The notes under the pieces were generated by a model that ran no database searches, was not told where the DNA came from, and worked only from the letters and a program-made list of their open reading frames with translations. The translations under genes and the position numbers were made by a program. Below are positions 1 through 7,979 of a stretch of DNA of 32,782 nucleotides, one piece after another (position 1 is the stretch's first letter; the number at the start of each line of letters is the position of its first letter). This DNA is from Nostoc linckia z4 (GTDB taxonomy: Bacteria; Cyanobacteriota; Cyanobacteriia; Cyanobacteriales; Nostocaceae), in assembly GCF_002608075.1 (NCBI RefSeq), contig NZ_LAHA01000076.1, forward strand, positions 1-32,782, given 5' to 3'.

Positions 1-28
1 CATGCCCCATGCCCCATGCCCCATGCCC
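1..28. repeat. CATGCCC heptamer tandem repeat
   Basis: Four exact tandem copies of CATGCCC lie at the window edge, just beyond the stop codon of threonine synthase. The unit length of 7 matches the short tandemly repeated repetitive (STRR) sequences known from heterocystous cyanobacteria. The array may extend beyond the window. Confidence 0.85.
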
Positions 29-1119
29 TAAAATCCCATTGCTTCGGCGACTGCTTTTAGTTCTGCTGGGATGCCTTGTTTAAATTGACTTTGATTGTGT
101 TTAATGGCTGTATCTGGGTCTTTTAAACCGTTGCCTGTGAGGACACAAACCACTGTCGCCCCTGTGGGAATTTGGTCTTTTACTTGTAATAAGCCAGCTA
201 CGGAAGCCGCACTAGCAGGTTCGCAGAAGATACCCTCTGATGCTGCTAAAAGTCGATAAGCGTCCAAAATTTCGGCGTCGGTGACTGCACGGAAACTTCC
301 CTGACTGGCAGATTGGGCGGCTATGGCCAATTCCCAACTAGCAGGGTTACCAATGCGAATTGCTGTGGCTATGGTTTCGGGATTTGCCACTGGCTGACCG
401 TGTACTAAAGGTGCTGCACCTGCGGCTTGGAATCCCATCATCTTCGGTAGGCGATCGCACTTTCCGGCTTGATGATATTGACAAAAACCCATCCAATATG
501 CTGATATATTTCCCGCATTTCCCACGGGGATACATAGCCAGTCTGGGGCATCACCCAACACATCGACGATTTCAAAGGCTGCTGTTTTTTGTCCTTCCAA
601 GCGATAGGGATTCACCGAATTCACTAAAGTGATGGGATAGTTTTCGGCCATATCGCGGACAATTTCTAAAGCTTGGTCAAAATTACCTTTTATTGCCAAT
701 ACTTCTGCCCCATAAACTAAAGCTTGGGCTAACTTACCTAATGCCACATAGCCATCGGGAATCAGCACAAAAGCACTCATTCCTCCACGTTTTGCATAGG
801 CGGCGGCGGCGGCTGAGGTATTACCGGTGCTGGCACAAATGACTGCTTTTGCCCCTGCTTCCTTGGCTTTCGTTATTGCCATAGTCATCCCTCGGTCTTT
901 GAAACTGCCGGTGGGATTGAGACCATCGTATTTGACAAACACACGTACTTGTCTGCCAATGCGTTGTGCGATCGCCGGCACTGGTATGAGGGGTGTGTTT
1001 CCCTCCAACAAAGTTACAACCGGCGTTGTTTCACTTACAGGCAAGTATTCGCGATAGGCTTCTATCAGTCCAGGCCAAGGTTGGCGATAAGATTTAGCAG
1101 CAGACAGGCTCAAAGTCAC
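28..1119 (-). CDS. thrC: Threonine synthase
   Basis: PLP-dependent enzyme that converts O-phosphohomoserine to threonine and phosphate, the last step of threonine synthesis in the cytoplasm. The 363-aa product is a typical short bacterial (fold-type II) threonine synthase. The Schiff-base lysine is K74 in NPTGSFKDRG, the phosphate-binding loop is STGNTSAA near residues 97-104, and the glycine-rich VGNAGN follows near residue 200. The start is GTG at 1119; the next in-frame ATG is at residue 78, inside the PLP motif, so GTG is the only sensible start. I see no clear Shine-Dalgarno. It is a single gene flanked by repeats on both sides. Confidence is high. Confidence 0.95.
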   Translation of the reverse strand: MTLSLSAAKSYRQPWPGLIEAYREYLPVSETTPVVTLLEGNTPLIPVPAIAQRIGRQVRVFVKYDGLNPTGSFKDRGMTMAITKAKEAGAKAVICASTGNTSAAAAAYAKRGGMSAFVLIPDGYVALGKLAQALVYGAEVLAIKGNFDQALEIVRDMAENYPITLVNSVNPYRLEGQKTAAFEIVDVLGDAPDWLCIPVGNAGNISAYWMGFCQYHQAGKCDRLPKMMGFQAAGAAPLVHGQPVANPETIATAIRIGNPASWELAIAAQSASQGSFRAVTDAEILDAYRLLAASEGIFCEPASAASVAGLLQVKDQIPTGATVVCVLTGNGLKDPDTAIKHNQSQFKQGIPAELKAVAEAMGF

Positions 1120-1465
1120 GGGATTTAAAGTTTCTTAAGTTAGGGGTTAGGGAGTAGGGAGTGGGAAGATGGGGAGAGGGGGGAGACAAGGCAGAGGAGG
1201 GAGACAAGACAGAGTGGGAGAAAATTTTTCCTTGTCCCCCTTGTCTTTCTTGTCTCCCTTGTCCCCTTCCCATGCCCTTTGCCCCATGTCCCAATCCCTA
1301 GTCCATGAATTGTTAAGAGAATATTATTCAGAATATTATTTTTTGGGCTGCAAGGTGTTTGACTTACGATTTTTATTTTATCAAACAGAATTCAGGAGTC
1401 AGTCGTCAGAATTCAGTTAGGTATTCTGTATGACTAGCGGATGAATAATCGGCGTTTTTGCACCC

Positions 1466-1524
1466 CCACCAAATTGAAAATTTGGTGGTCTTTAATCAGT
1501 CGCGGGTCTGAATCCCCGACTGAT
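1466..1524. repeat. Twin hairpin repeat
   Basis: There are two consecutive inverted repeats. The first is CCACCAAATT (1466-1475) with AATTTGGTGG (1479-1488), a perfect 10-bp stem with a 3-nt loop. The second is ATCAGTCG+CGGG (1495-1506) with CCCCGACTGAT (1514-1524), having one bulged base. They sit inside a unit bounded by inverted GAATTCAGGAGTCAG-type repeats. It could be a mobile repeat or a structured RNA; the sequence does not decide. Confidence 0.6.
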
Positions 1525-1788
1525 AGCGCAGCTAAGCCGTGTCCGCGTACCCCTCCGGGGAAGCAAGCTACGCGTAGCGTCTCGTAGAGAGCGTCTTTAT
1601 TCTGACTCCTGAATTCTGACTTCTGAATTCTTCTTCAATGAGAATGTTAGTTTATCATAACGAATCGGTAATTGGGCATAGGGAATTGGGCATACAAAAG
1701 GTACTACGGTGTACACACAAGTATAGGCCGCAAGAGTTTCAACTCTTTAGTTCCTGATAAATCCCCAAATTTTGGACAACTTGAAACT

Positions 1789-1913
1789 AGACCTCTTGCA
1801 TAAATAATTTTTTGTCGGGCTACGCCCCGCTTTTCTACGAGACGCTCCGCGTAGCTTGCTTCCCCGGAGGGGTACGCTAACAGGCAAAAAAAAAGGACTT
1901 TTGCAAGAAGTCT
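1789..1913. mobile_element. Nested MITE-like element, AGACYTCTTGCA ends
   Basis: The ends are AGACCTCTTGCA (1789-1800) and TGCAAGAAGTCT (1902-1913), 12-bp inverted repeats with one mismatch, 125 bp overall. The interior carries the palindromic GC-rich block also found in inverse orientation at about 1546-1591. The same ends bound the element at 11714-11942. It encodes no protein. Confidence 0.55.
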
Positions 1914-1931
1914 ACTCTATTTATCCCCCTC

Positions 1932-2053
1932 AGGACTTACGCAAGTGTCACAAAAAATCATTTTTTTTTGCTTGTAGTAAGGACTTCAGTCCTTATTAGA
2001 GGACTAAAGTCCTTACTACAAACTTAAAATAATATGCCAGTTGCGTAAGTCCT
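1932..2053. mobile_element. Nested MITE-like element, AGGACTTACGCAA ends
   Basis: Perfect 13-bp terminal inverted repeats AGGACTTACGCAA (1932-1944) and TTGCGTAAGTCCT (2041-2053) bound a 122-bp element. Inside is a large hairpin: arms at 1972-1993 and 2000-2021 are 22 bp with one mismatch around a 6-nt loop. It appears to have split an older inverted repeat, ATCCCCCT (1923-1930) with AGGGGGAT (about 2072-2079). Ends of this type are, as far as I recall, widespread in Nostocales genomes. Confidence 0.65.
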
Positions 2054-2154
2054 ACCCCTAATTTTAGAGCTAGGGGGATGAAACTAAGTTTCAAGTTAGG
2101 ATTTCTCGACTTGTATGTACACCGTAGCTTTTTAAGGGGAGTTGGGGGTATCTC

Positions 2155-3462
2155 TTATCGATAATCTTGCCTTTGAATACTCCCCAAACGTGCAGCATTA
2201 CGAATGTTATATTCAGAACGAGTAAAGCGATTTAGCTGCATTTCAAAGAAGTCTCGATTGGCTTGTAAATGTTTGGGATTGGGGTCATCTAATGGATATA
2301 AAAGTGCAGTTCTTAAGGCTTGAATTACCGCAGAAGTCACACAATACATTGACCGTTGAAAACTAATTCCCAATTGAATCAACATATCATCTTCACCCCG
2401 GCAATGTTGTTTATAATAATCAACAAGATAGGGTGGTAAAAAATGCAACATATCTTGCATTAATAATGTGGGGGGAATACCAGCAGTACCGACTGGAAAG
2501 ACATCAGCGTAAAGAATGCCATAGTGAAAGTCTTTTTGGTCTTCTGGTACTTGACGTGCTTGGGCATTGTAAGATCTTGTTCCCCTAAAAGGTGCGGTGC
2601 GGTAGAAAACAGCTTCTACATAAGGTAGTGCTGCTTCATATAGCCACATGAAACCTTTAGATTTGGGAATAATTTCGTAGCATTCTCCACGAATATAAAC
2701 GTGATGGTAAATTGGACGACCAGCGATGGCAAATATACCATTAACTAAAAAGTTCATCGCTTCTGGGACGCTGCTGATGGTGCCTTCGTCATAGCGGTCG
2801 GACATTTCAAAAAATACCGGTGCCATCACTTCCCAGAACAAACCCAAGTTAGCGTAGTATGACATTTGGCGGCATTGTTCCAAAAACATATCGGGGAACA
2901 GTTTGTAAAGCCCCAACATCACTGGGTTGCCTTGGAAGTAAGCTTTAATTGCCCTATCGGCGTTGGCTTTGTATTCGTCGGAATCTAGGTAAGGGTCAAA
3001 TTGCCCGCCCATACCTCTGTGCCACAACATTGCCCGCATACAAGCTTCGGCAAATTCCATGTTAATGCGATCGTGCAACAAATGATGCAATAACTTGGGC
3101 ATTTTGAAAGTTTCACCTTTCTCCATAAATGCCAAAAGTTCTGGGTGGGCTGTGGCTTCGCCGCGCCAAATTCGTAAATCGGCATCATCGCCAGCATAGT
3201 GATTATGTCGGTCTAAATACTCTTTGGGCAAGAAGTATTTCAAGAAAGGCAAAGGATCTAAAAATACGTTTTCTGCGATATAAAGTAAGTCACGCCAATA
3301 AAAATCCATTGGCACAGCATAAGCTTTGTATAACCCGATAATTTGCATCAAATTTTCTGGGGTATCGGGTAACATTGCACCGCCACCTTCTAGGCGATGA
3401 ATGACTTCCGCAAATTCATGTGTGGAAGGAGGTAATTTAGTAACTGTTTTAATTGCTGTCAT
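2155..3462 (-). CDS. cupA: CO2 hydration protein CupA/ChpY
   Basis: Soluble subunit of the CO2-uptake form of NDH-1. It sits on the NdhD3/NdhF3 membrane arm at the thylakoid and hydrates CO2 to bicarbonate using photosynthetic electron flow. The 435-aa sequence is of the family's usual length and is recognised by overall resemblance and by its place directly after ndhD. Histidines clustered near residues 126-130 (HHLLHDR) are candidates for the metal site described for this subunit; that assignment is from memory. The gap to ndhD3 is 80 bases. The leader next to the ATG is a TTGACTG-type heptamer array with no Shine-Dalgarno, so translation may be coupled or leaderless-like. CupA rather than CupB is inferred from the ndhF-ndhD-cup order. 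No cupS-like gene follows. Confidence 0.88.
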   Translation of the reverse strand: MTAIKTVTKLPPSTHEFAEVIHRLEGGGAMLPDTPENLMQIIGLYKAYAVPMDFYWRDLLYIAENVFLDPLPFLKYFLPKEYLDRHNHYAGDDADLRIWRGEATAHPELLAFMEKGETFKMPKLLHHLLHDRINMEFAEACMRAMLWHRGMGGQFDPYLDSDEYKANADRAIKAYFQGNPVMLGLYKLFPDMFLEQCRQMSYYANLGLFWEVMAPVFFEMSDRYDEGTISSVPEAMNFLVNGIFAIAGRPIYHHVYIRGECYEIIPKSKGFMWLYEAALPYVEAVFYRTAPFRGTRSYNAQARQVPEDQKDFHYGILYADVFPVGTAGIPPTLLMQDMLHFLPPYLVDYYKQHCRGEDDMLIQLGISFQRSMYCVTSAVIQALRTALLYPLDDPNPKHLQANRDFFEMQLNRFTRSEYNIRNAARLGSIQRQDYR

Positions 3463-3464
3463 GT

Positions 3465-3545
3465 GATTGTTGACTGTTGACTGTTGACTATTAGTAGTTA
3501 ATGAATTTGACTCCTGAATTTTGAATTCACCAATTCTGAATTCTA
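3465..3545. repeat. Heptamer STRR arrays in the ndhD3-cupA gap
   Basis: TTGACTG-type heptamers (about 3465-3492) directly abut the cupA start codon. GACTCCTGAATTTTGAATTC-type repeats (about 3509-3545) run up to the ndhD3 stop. This repeat replaces the expected ribosome binding region of cupA. Confidence 0.7.
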
Positions 3546-5045
3546 TTTATACTCCAGTGGGACTTGAGAGACGGTGGTTTTTTCTATGGGGGGAATTGCA
3601 GCTACCATTGTTGTGGTTGTGGACTCACTCCAACGCACTAGCCAAGTAGGTTGTATTCCTAAAAAGATGATGAAAGCTGCCAAAATTAACGCTGGGACTT
3701 TTTCAGGCCAAAGGACTTTGGGATAGTACGCCAAGTTATCAAGTCTACCAAAACAGGTGCGGTTGAGAAGAATAACAAAATAAACTGCGGTTAAGCCACT
3801 GGCCACTACACACAAAATTGTGGAGAGAGGAAAGACAGAAAAGCTGCCTTGAAAGACGATAAATTCAGCCACAAATCCTGTTAAACCGGGAATACCTGCG
3901 CTAGCCATGCCGCTTAAAACGAGTAAGGCACTGATTAAAGGTAAACCACGGATGGGACTCATTAAACCATTGAGTTTATCTAACTCGCGGGTACCGACTT
4001 TGGCTTCCACGACTCCCACCAAATGAAAGAGAATTGCCAAAATGATGCCGTGGCTGAACATTTGGGCCACTGCACCAACTAGTGCTAGGGGAGTGCTGGC
4101 GGCACCAGCTAGTAATACGTAACCCATGTGACCAATGGAACTGTATGCTACCATGCGCTTGATATCTTTTTGAGCGATCGCAATTACCGCCCCATAGATA
4201 GCGCTGATTGCTCCCCAAATTGCCAAGGTCGGTGCAATAATACTCCAAGCTTGGGGAAACATACCCAACCCAAATCTTAATAGTCCATAGGTTCCTAGCT
4301 TTGCCAACACGCCGCCTAAAAGAATGGCAATTGGCGCTGAAGCTTCAACGTAAGCATCCGGTAACCAAGTATGGAAGGGAACCAAAGGAATTTTGATGCC
4401 AAAACCCAATACTATTCCTATTAGTAAAGTGATTTGCATTGTCACTGAGAGATTCTCTGGAGAAAATGCATCAAAAGCAAAATTGGTAGAACCACTCAAC
4501 CACACCATACCTAAGAATGTTGCCAGAATTAATGCTCCCGAAATAGCCGTATAAATCAGGAACTTAATTCCAGCATAAGCCCGTTTTTCTCCTCCCCAAA
4601 TAGATATTAGTAAGTAGAAAGGAATTAATTCGAGTTCGTAAAATAAGAAGAATAACAGTAAATTTTCTGCCAGAAAAGCTCCTGCAACTCCTCCACTTAC
4701 TAATAAAATCATCGAGTAGAACAACCGGGGACGTTCAGTGTCTTGATTGCTGCTGTAAATAGCAATCCAGGTGAGCAAGCTATTTAACACCAACATTAAA
4801 ATAGAAAGCCCATCAACACCTAATTGATAACTCAAACCGAGATTTTCATTCCAGGGTAAATACTCTTGGAATTGCATTGCTGGATTGTTGATATCAAATT
4901 TCAACAAAATAGCAATATTCCATGCAAAAACTATTCCCGAAAAGTATAGTGCTGCTAACCGAATGCGATTACTAGGTATATTTGCAGGTAATATTGCTAT
5001 CAAAACAGCCGATATAATTGGTAGCCAAATTAAAACACTTAACAT
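3543..5045 (-). CDS. ndhD3: NDH-1 subunit NdhD3-type (NuoM/Mrp antiporter-like)
   Basis: Polytopic membrane proton-channel subunit of the thylakoid NDH-1 complex, the variable D subunit of the CO2-uptake form. The 500 residues are almost continuously hydrophobic, with about 14 membrane segments. The conserved proton-path residues are visible: glutamate 137 in FYELELIPFY and K218 in GIKIPLVPFHTWLPD, followed by VEASAPIAILLGG. The start ATG at 5045 has an AAGGAAA Shine-Dalgarno. It lies between the carbonic anhydrase gene and cupA in one orientation. The D3 rather than D4 paralogue is inferred from linkage to ndhF and cup; a tree would settle it. Confidence 0.88.
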   Translation of the reverse strand: MLSVLIWLPIISAVLIAILPANIPSNRIRLAALYFSGIVFAWNIAILLKFDINNPAMQFQEYLPWNENLGLSYQLGVDGLSILMLVLNSLLTWIAIYSSNQDTERPRLFYSMILLVSGGVAGAFLAENLLLFFLFYELELIPFYLLISIWGGEKRAYAGIKFLIYTAISGALILATFLGMVWLSGSTNFAFDAFSPENLSVTMQITLLIGIVLGFGIKIPLVPFHTWLPDAYVEASAPIAILLGGVLAKLGTYGLLRFGLGMFPQAWSIIAPTLAIWGAISAIYGAVIAIAQKDIKRMVAYSSIGHMGYVLLAGAASTPLALVGAVAQMFSHGIILAILFHLVGVVEAKVGTRELDKLNGLMSPIRGLPLISALLVLSGMASAGIPGLTGFVAEFIVFQGSFSVFPLSTILCVVASGLTAVYFVILLNRTCFGRLDNLAYYPKVLWPEKVPALILAAFIIFLGIQPTWLVRWSESTTTTMVAAIPPIEKTTVSQVPLEYK

Positions 5046-5192
5046 GATAATTTTTTCCTTTGTTCTCTTTTACAAAGTTCTGTTACCAGAAAACCTTGTT
5101 TCAGACCTTGTTTTTATCAGTTGTCCATTGCCATGTGTCTTTTATCTGTTATTCAATTAATGAATAATGACCAATGACAATGGATGAAAAAA

Positions 5193-5924
5193 CTAACCAA
5201 TCACGGTGACTTTACCAGTATCTAAATCGTAGTAACCACCAACAATTTTGAGTTTTCCTGCATCGATTAACTCAGATAACACTGACGATGATTTTAATGT
5301 TTCAACTTGTACTAAAATATTGGCTTTACAAGCATTTTCTAATTTATCGCCTGGTTGATTTTTAGACCTTTCTACACCTAGTCGAATCACTTCAATCAAA
5401 CTCCCAATTCTTCCTGGCACTTTAGCGCCTTTGATTGTGGCATCTACAGCACCACATCTTTCATGTCCCACAACCATGATGACCTTTGAACCTAGCACTA
5501 AGCTGCCAAATTCTAGGCTACCAATTTCTTCTGATGTCGCAATGTTCCCAGCTATGCGGCAAACAAATAAATCTCCTAATCCTTGGTCAAAAATAATTTC
5601 AGAAGGAACTCGTGAATCTGCACAACCTAAAATCGAAGCAAAGGGTTTTTGACCTTTAGCAATTTCCGCTAAACGTGAATAATTTTGGTGGGGATTTTTA
5701 CGTTTACTTTTAACAAACCTATCATTGCCATCTAGTAATTCTTGCAGTGCTTGTTCGGGAGTTATGTCTTCTTTGTCTACTGGGGATTCTTGTGCTAAAG
5801 TTTTTTCGGGTTCAACCACGTTGGAGGCAATTCCAGCTGTTAATACACCTGTACCGATGGCACCTGCACCATATTTCAGTAAATTTCTACGAGAAACATT
5901 AGTCAAGGGATGTTGTGCGCTCAT
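5193..5924 (-). CDS. Tat-exported beta-carbonic anhydrase (EcaB-like)
   Basis: Zinc enzyme that interconverts CO2 and bicarbonate. The 243-aa protein has beta-class residues: C101-A-D103-S-R105 and H154-x-x-C157 supply the Zn ligands and the Asp/Arg dyad. The N-terminus carries a twin-arginine signal (SRRNLLK at residues 11-17, then a hydrophobic glycine/alanine stretch to about 36), so the enzyme should act folded in the periplasm or thylakoid lumen. The start at 5924 has a strong GAGGAG. It lies between ndhF3 and ndhD3, 147 bases from the latter and in the same direction, which suggests a role in the CO2-uptake complex. Synechocystis EcaB is the obvious comparison; I recall it being reported as thylakoid-located and linked to CupA/CupB activity. 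Orthology to EcaB is inferred. Confidence 0.9.
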   Translation of the reverse strand: MSAQHPLTNVSRRNLLKYGAGAIGTGVLTAGIASNVVEPEKTLAQESPVDKEDITPEQALQELLDGNDRFVKSKRKNPHQNYSRLAEIAKGQKPFASILGCADSRVPSEIIFDQGLGDLFVCRIAGNIATSEEIGSLEFGSLVLGSKVIMVVGHERCGAVDATIKGAKVPGRIGSLIEVIRLGVERSKNQPGDKLENACKANILVQVETLKSSSVLSELIDAGKLKIVGGYYDLDTGKVTVIG

Positions 5925-6044
5925 GGAATTCTCCTCACAATGTTAAAGTCAGGTTATAAAAAATGGGCATTGGGCATTGGGCAATAGATTTTGATCGCAA
6001 ATGATTTGGGATTGTTATAGCCAAATCAAGATTGCTGAATTCTG

Positions 6045-6117
6045 TTAGCGGTAGCGGGAAGTTTAGCCCATTCTGAATTCTGAATTCTGAATTCTGAATT
6101 CTAAATTCTAAATTCTT
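6045..6117. repeat. Dispersed TTAGCGGTAGCGGG repeat plus TTCTGAA heptamers
   Basis: TTAGCGGTAGCGGG, then GTTTAGCCCATT, is followed by a tandem run of TTCTGAA heptamers. This fills the gap between ndhF3 and the carbonic anhydrase gene. The first part recurs at about 12714-12743, again followed by TTCTGAATTCTTCTTCAA-type sequence. Confidence 0.7.
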
Positions 6118-6119
6118 CT

Positions 6120-7979
6120 TCAAAAAATCAACTCTAAAAACTGTACTCCCCAAAATGGCCAACTTACCCACATTCCTAAAACACCTACTCCTAAAAGAAC
6201 AGTGAAGGCATAAAACTGGGTTTGACCAGAAGTACTGTACTTGAGACTTTCGCCACCCAAAAGAGAGAATAAACCAACAAGATTCACGATGCCATCGACT
6301 ACAAAACGGTCAATCATATCGGCAAATTGAGAGATTTGGGCAACAGTGAAAATAATTGTCATCCGATAGATATTGGGTGTGTAAAAATCGTATGCGATTA
6401 AGTCTTGTAAACCTTTCCAAGGCAAACGAATTGGTTTGGGAATATTGCTGAAGTAAATCACACCAGTGATAGTGCAACCAAAAATACTCGACCAATTTAA
6501 AAGTAGGGCGACATCTTTATTTAGGTTTGCCCAATCTGGTAAAAGTGATAAGCTTTGCAACACAAAAGGCAGATTGAGACTAAAGCCAAGTAAAATCATC
6601 ATCGGCAGCATCATCGGCCAGTGAACTTCGGGCGATCGCTGAGCCATTTGTTGAGCTTTACCGCCAAAAACTAAAGCAAATTCTCTGGTTAAACTCACAG
6701 CGGTTAAAGCATTTACCGCAATGATGATTCCCACTAACCAAGGTCGAGTTTCCCACAACCCATCAGCTAATTCCATCAGCGCCCAAAAGCTACCTAATGG
6801 TGGAAAACCAATTAATCCCAAACTACCCACAATAAAAGCGATTCCAGAAATTGGGCGACGCTTCCACAATCCACCAAGTTGGGTTACATCTTGGGTGATG
6901 CTATTCCAGATAATTCCGCCAGTACTCATCACCAATAGTGCTGCGGATACGGCATTGGCCAGGACTAATAATAGCGCTGCTTCGTCTTGTTGCACTCCCA
7001 CAGCAATGAACACTAAACCCATGTATGCGCTGACAGAATAAGATTGACAGCGTTTAAGATCGATTTGAGCAATGGCAATTAACGAAGCACCAAGCGCCGT
7101 CACAGCACCAACCCCCACCATTGCTGAGGAAACTATTGGTGACAAACTTAACACTGGTTGGAGTTTAATCAACACCCATGCACCACTAGCAACTACTACC
7201 GAGTTACGCAAAATCGTGCTGGGAACAGGGCCTTCCATCGCCTCATCCAACCACAGATGCAAAGGGAACTGGGCACATTTACCCATTGGCCCGGCAATTA
7301 AGGCTAAACCCACCAATCCAATGACTGTAGGGTTAACATCGGCTGTGGCCGCCCACTCGGCTAATTCTGTGTAATTCCAAGTTCCGGCTAAAGGCCATAA
7401 CCCCAACACACCCATTAGCAAGAACAAGTCTCCTACCCGTTTGGTTAAGAAAGCATCTCTAGCACCTGTAACCACTAGAGGCTGACTAAACCATAAGCCT
7501 ACTAATAGGTAAGTTCCCAGCGTCAGGATTTCCAAAATTACATAGCTGAAGAACAAGTTATTACACAAAGCAAGGGCGCAAAGTCCGGCTTCAAATAAGC
7601 CCAACAAAGAATAGAAGCGTCCCCAACCCCAATCCATTTCCATGTAGCCGATGGCATAAATCTGTGCCAGCAAATTCAACCCAGTGACTGCGACTAAAGC
7701 ACCGACACTAATGGGGGAAATTTCCAAAGCAATGGTTAAATCCAAACCAGCCGTAGATAACCAAGGAATGAATATCTCTTGGGGGGGATAATTCCAAGTT
7801 GCTTGTAAGGCAGTGGTACTATGTACAAATGCCAAAAGCGTCATTATCAAGTTGACATAACCCGCCGGCCTTGGCCCTGTTTTGCGAATGATCCCCGGCG
7901 ACCAAGGTATAGCCAACAACCCACCTACTAAGGCGTAGAACGGAACTAGCCAAACAGTCTCCAATAGAAACTGAGCCAT
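6120..7979 (-). CDS. ndhF3: NDH-1 subunit NdhF3-type (NuoL-like)
   Basis: Distal proton-channel subunit of the CO2-uptake NDH-1 complex in the thylakoid membrane, first gene of the ndhF3-CA-ndhD3-cupA cluster. The frame is open from 8060, but I choose ATG 7979 (MAQFLLETVW): it has a well-placed AGAGG, starts at the conserved N-terminus and gives 619 aa, the family's usual length. Proton-path residues include E150 (ILEILTLGTYLL) and K234 (GPMGKCAQFPLHLWLD). The C-terminal part holds the amphipathic region and final membrane helices of NuoL/NdhF proteins. The F3 paralogue is inferred from context. The leader up to 8580 is probably the operon's promoter region. Confidence 0.88.
   Translation of the reverse strand: MAQFLLETVWLVPFYALVGGLLAIPWSPGIIRKTGPRPAGYVNLIMTLLAFVHSTTALQATWNYPPQEIFIPWLSTAGLDLTIALEISPISVGALVAVTGLNLLAQIYAIGYMEMDWGWGRFYSLLGLFEAGLCALALCNNLFFSYVILEILTLGTYLLVGLWFSQPLVVTGARDAFLTKRVGDLFLLMGVLGLWPLAGTWNYTELAEWAATADVNPTVIGLVGLALIAGPMGKCAQFPLHLWLDEAMEGPVPSTILRNSVVVASGAWVLIKLQPVLSLSPIVSSAMVGVGAVTALGASLIAIAQIDLKRCQSYSVSAYMGLVFIAVGVQQDEAALLLVLANAVSAALLVMSTGGIIWNSITQDVTQLGGLWKRRPISGIAFIVGSLGLIGFPPLGSFWALMELADGLWETRPWLVGIIIAVNALTAVSLTREFALVFGGKAQQMAQRSPEVHWPMMLPMMILLGFSLNLPFVLQSLSLLPDWANLNKDVALLLNWSSIFGCTITGVIYFSNIPKPIRLPWKGLQDLIAYDFYTPNIYRMTIIFTVAQISQFADMIDRFVVDGIVNLVGLFSLLGGESLKYSTSGQTQFYAFTVLLGVGVLGMWVSWPFWGVQFLELIF

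Larger units (their letters stand above)
1704..2127. mobile_element. MITE-like element with CTACGGTGTACACACAAGT ends
   Basis: The left end CTACGGTGTACACACAAGT (1704-1722) is matched by the reverse complement at the right end (2109-2127), reading CTACGGTGTACATACAAGT, one mismatch in 19. Inner matching segments (ACTTGAAAC near 1780, GTTTCAAGT near 2088) extend the symmetry. It encodes no protein, so it would be non-autonomous. Two smaller inverted-repeat elements lie inside it (1789-1913 and 1932-2053). A second copy begins at 32551. I could not identify a clear target-site duplication or the family of the transposase that would move it. Confidence 0.6.
1120..2154. other. Gene-free repeat patch between thrC and cupA
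   Basis: I find no credible gene in these 1035 bases. They hold a GA-rich stretch followed by CT-rich repeats (about 1150-1300), GAATTCA/GGAGTCA heptamers facing each other at about 1387-1415 and 1598-1632, a double hairpin (1466-1524), a palindromic GC-rich block (about 1546-1591) with an inverted partner (about 1833-1877), and a nested set of inverted-repeat elements (1704-2127). The short open frames here consist of repeats and have no homologous look. Confidence 0.8.

Noticed and set aside
360..1057. Plus-strand open frames over thrC
   Set aside because: They are antisense to a complete, conserved threonine synthase and have no independent support.
1094..1420. Open frames in the GA/CT-rich stretch after thrC
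   Set aside because: The peptides are low-complexity products of GGAGACAAG-type repeats.
1495..1528. tRNA T-arm-like sequence (GGGTCTGAATCCCC)
   Set aside because: No acceptor, D-arm or anticodon arm can be built around it; it belongs to the twin hairpin repeat.
6721..7374. Plus-strand open frames over ndhF3
   Set aside because: They are antisense shadows with Pro/Thr/Ala-rich composition typical of reversed membrane-protein codons.
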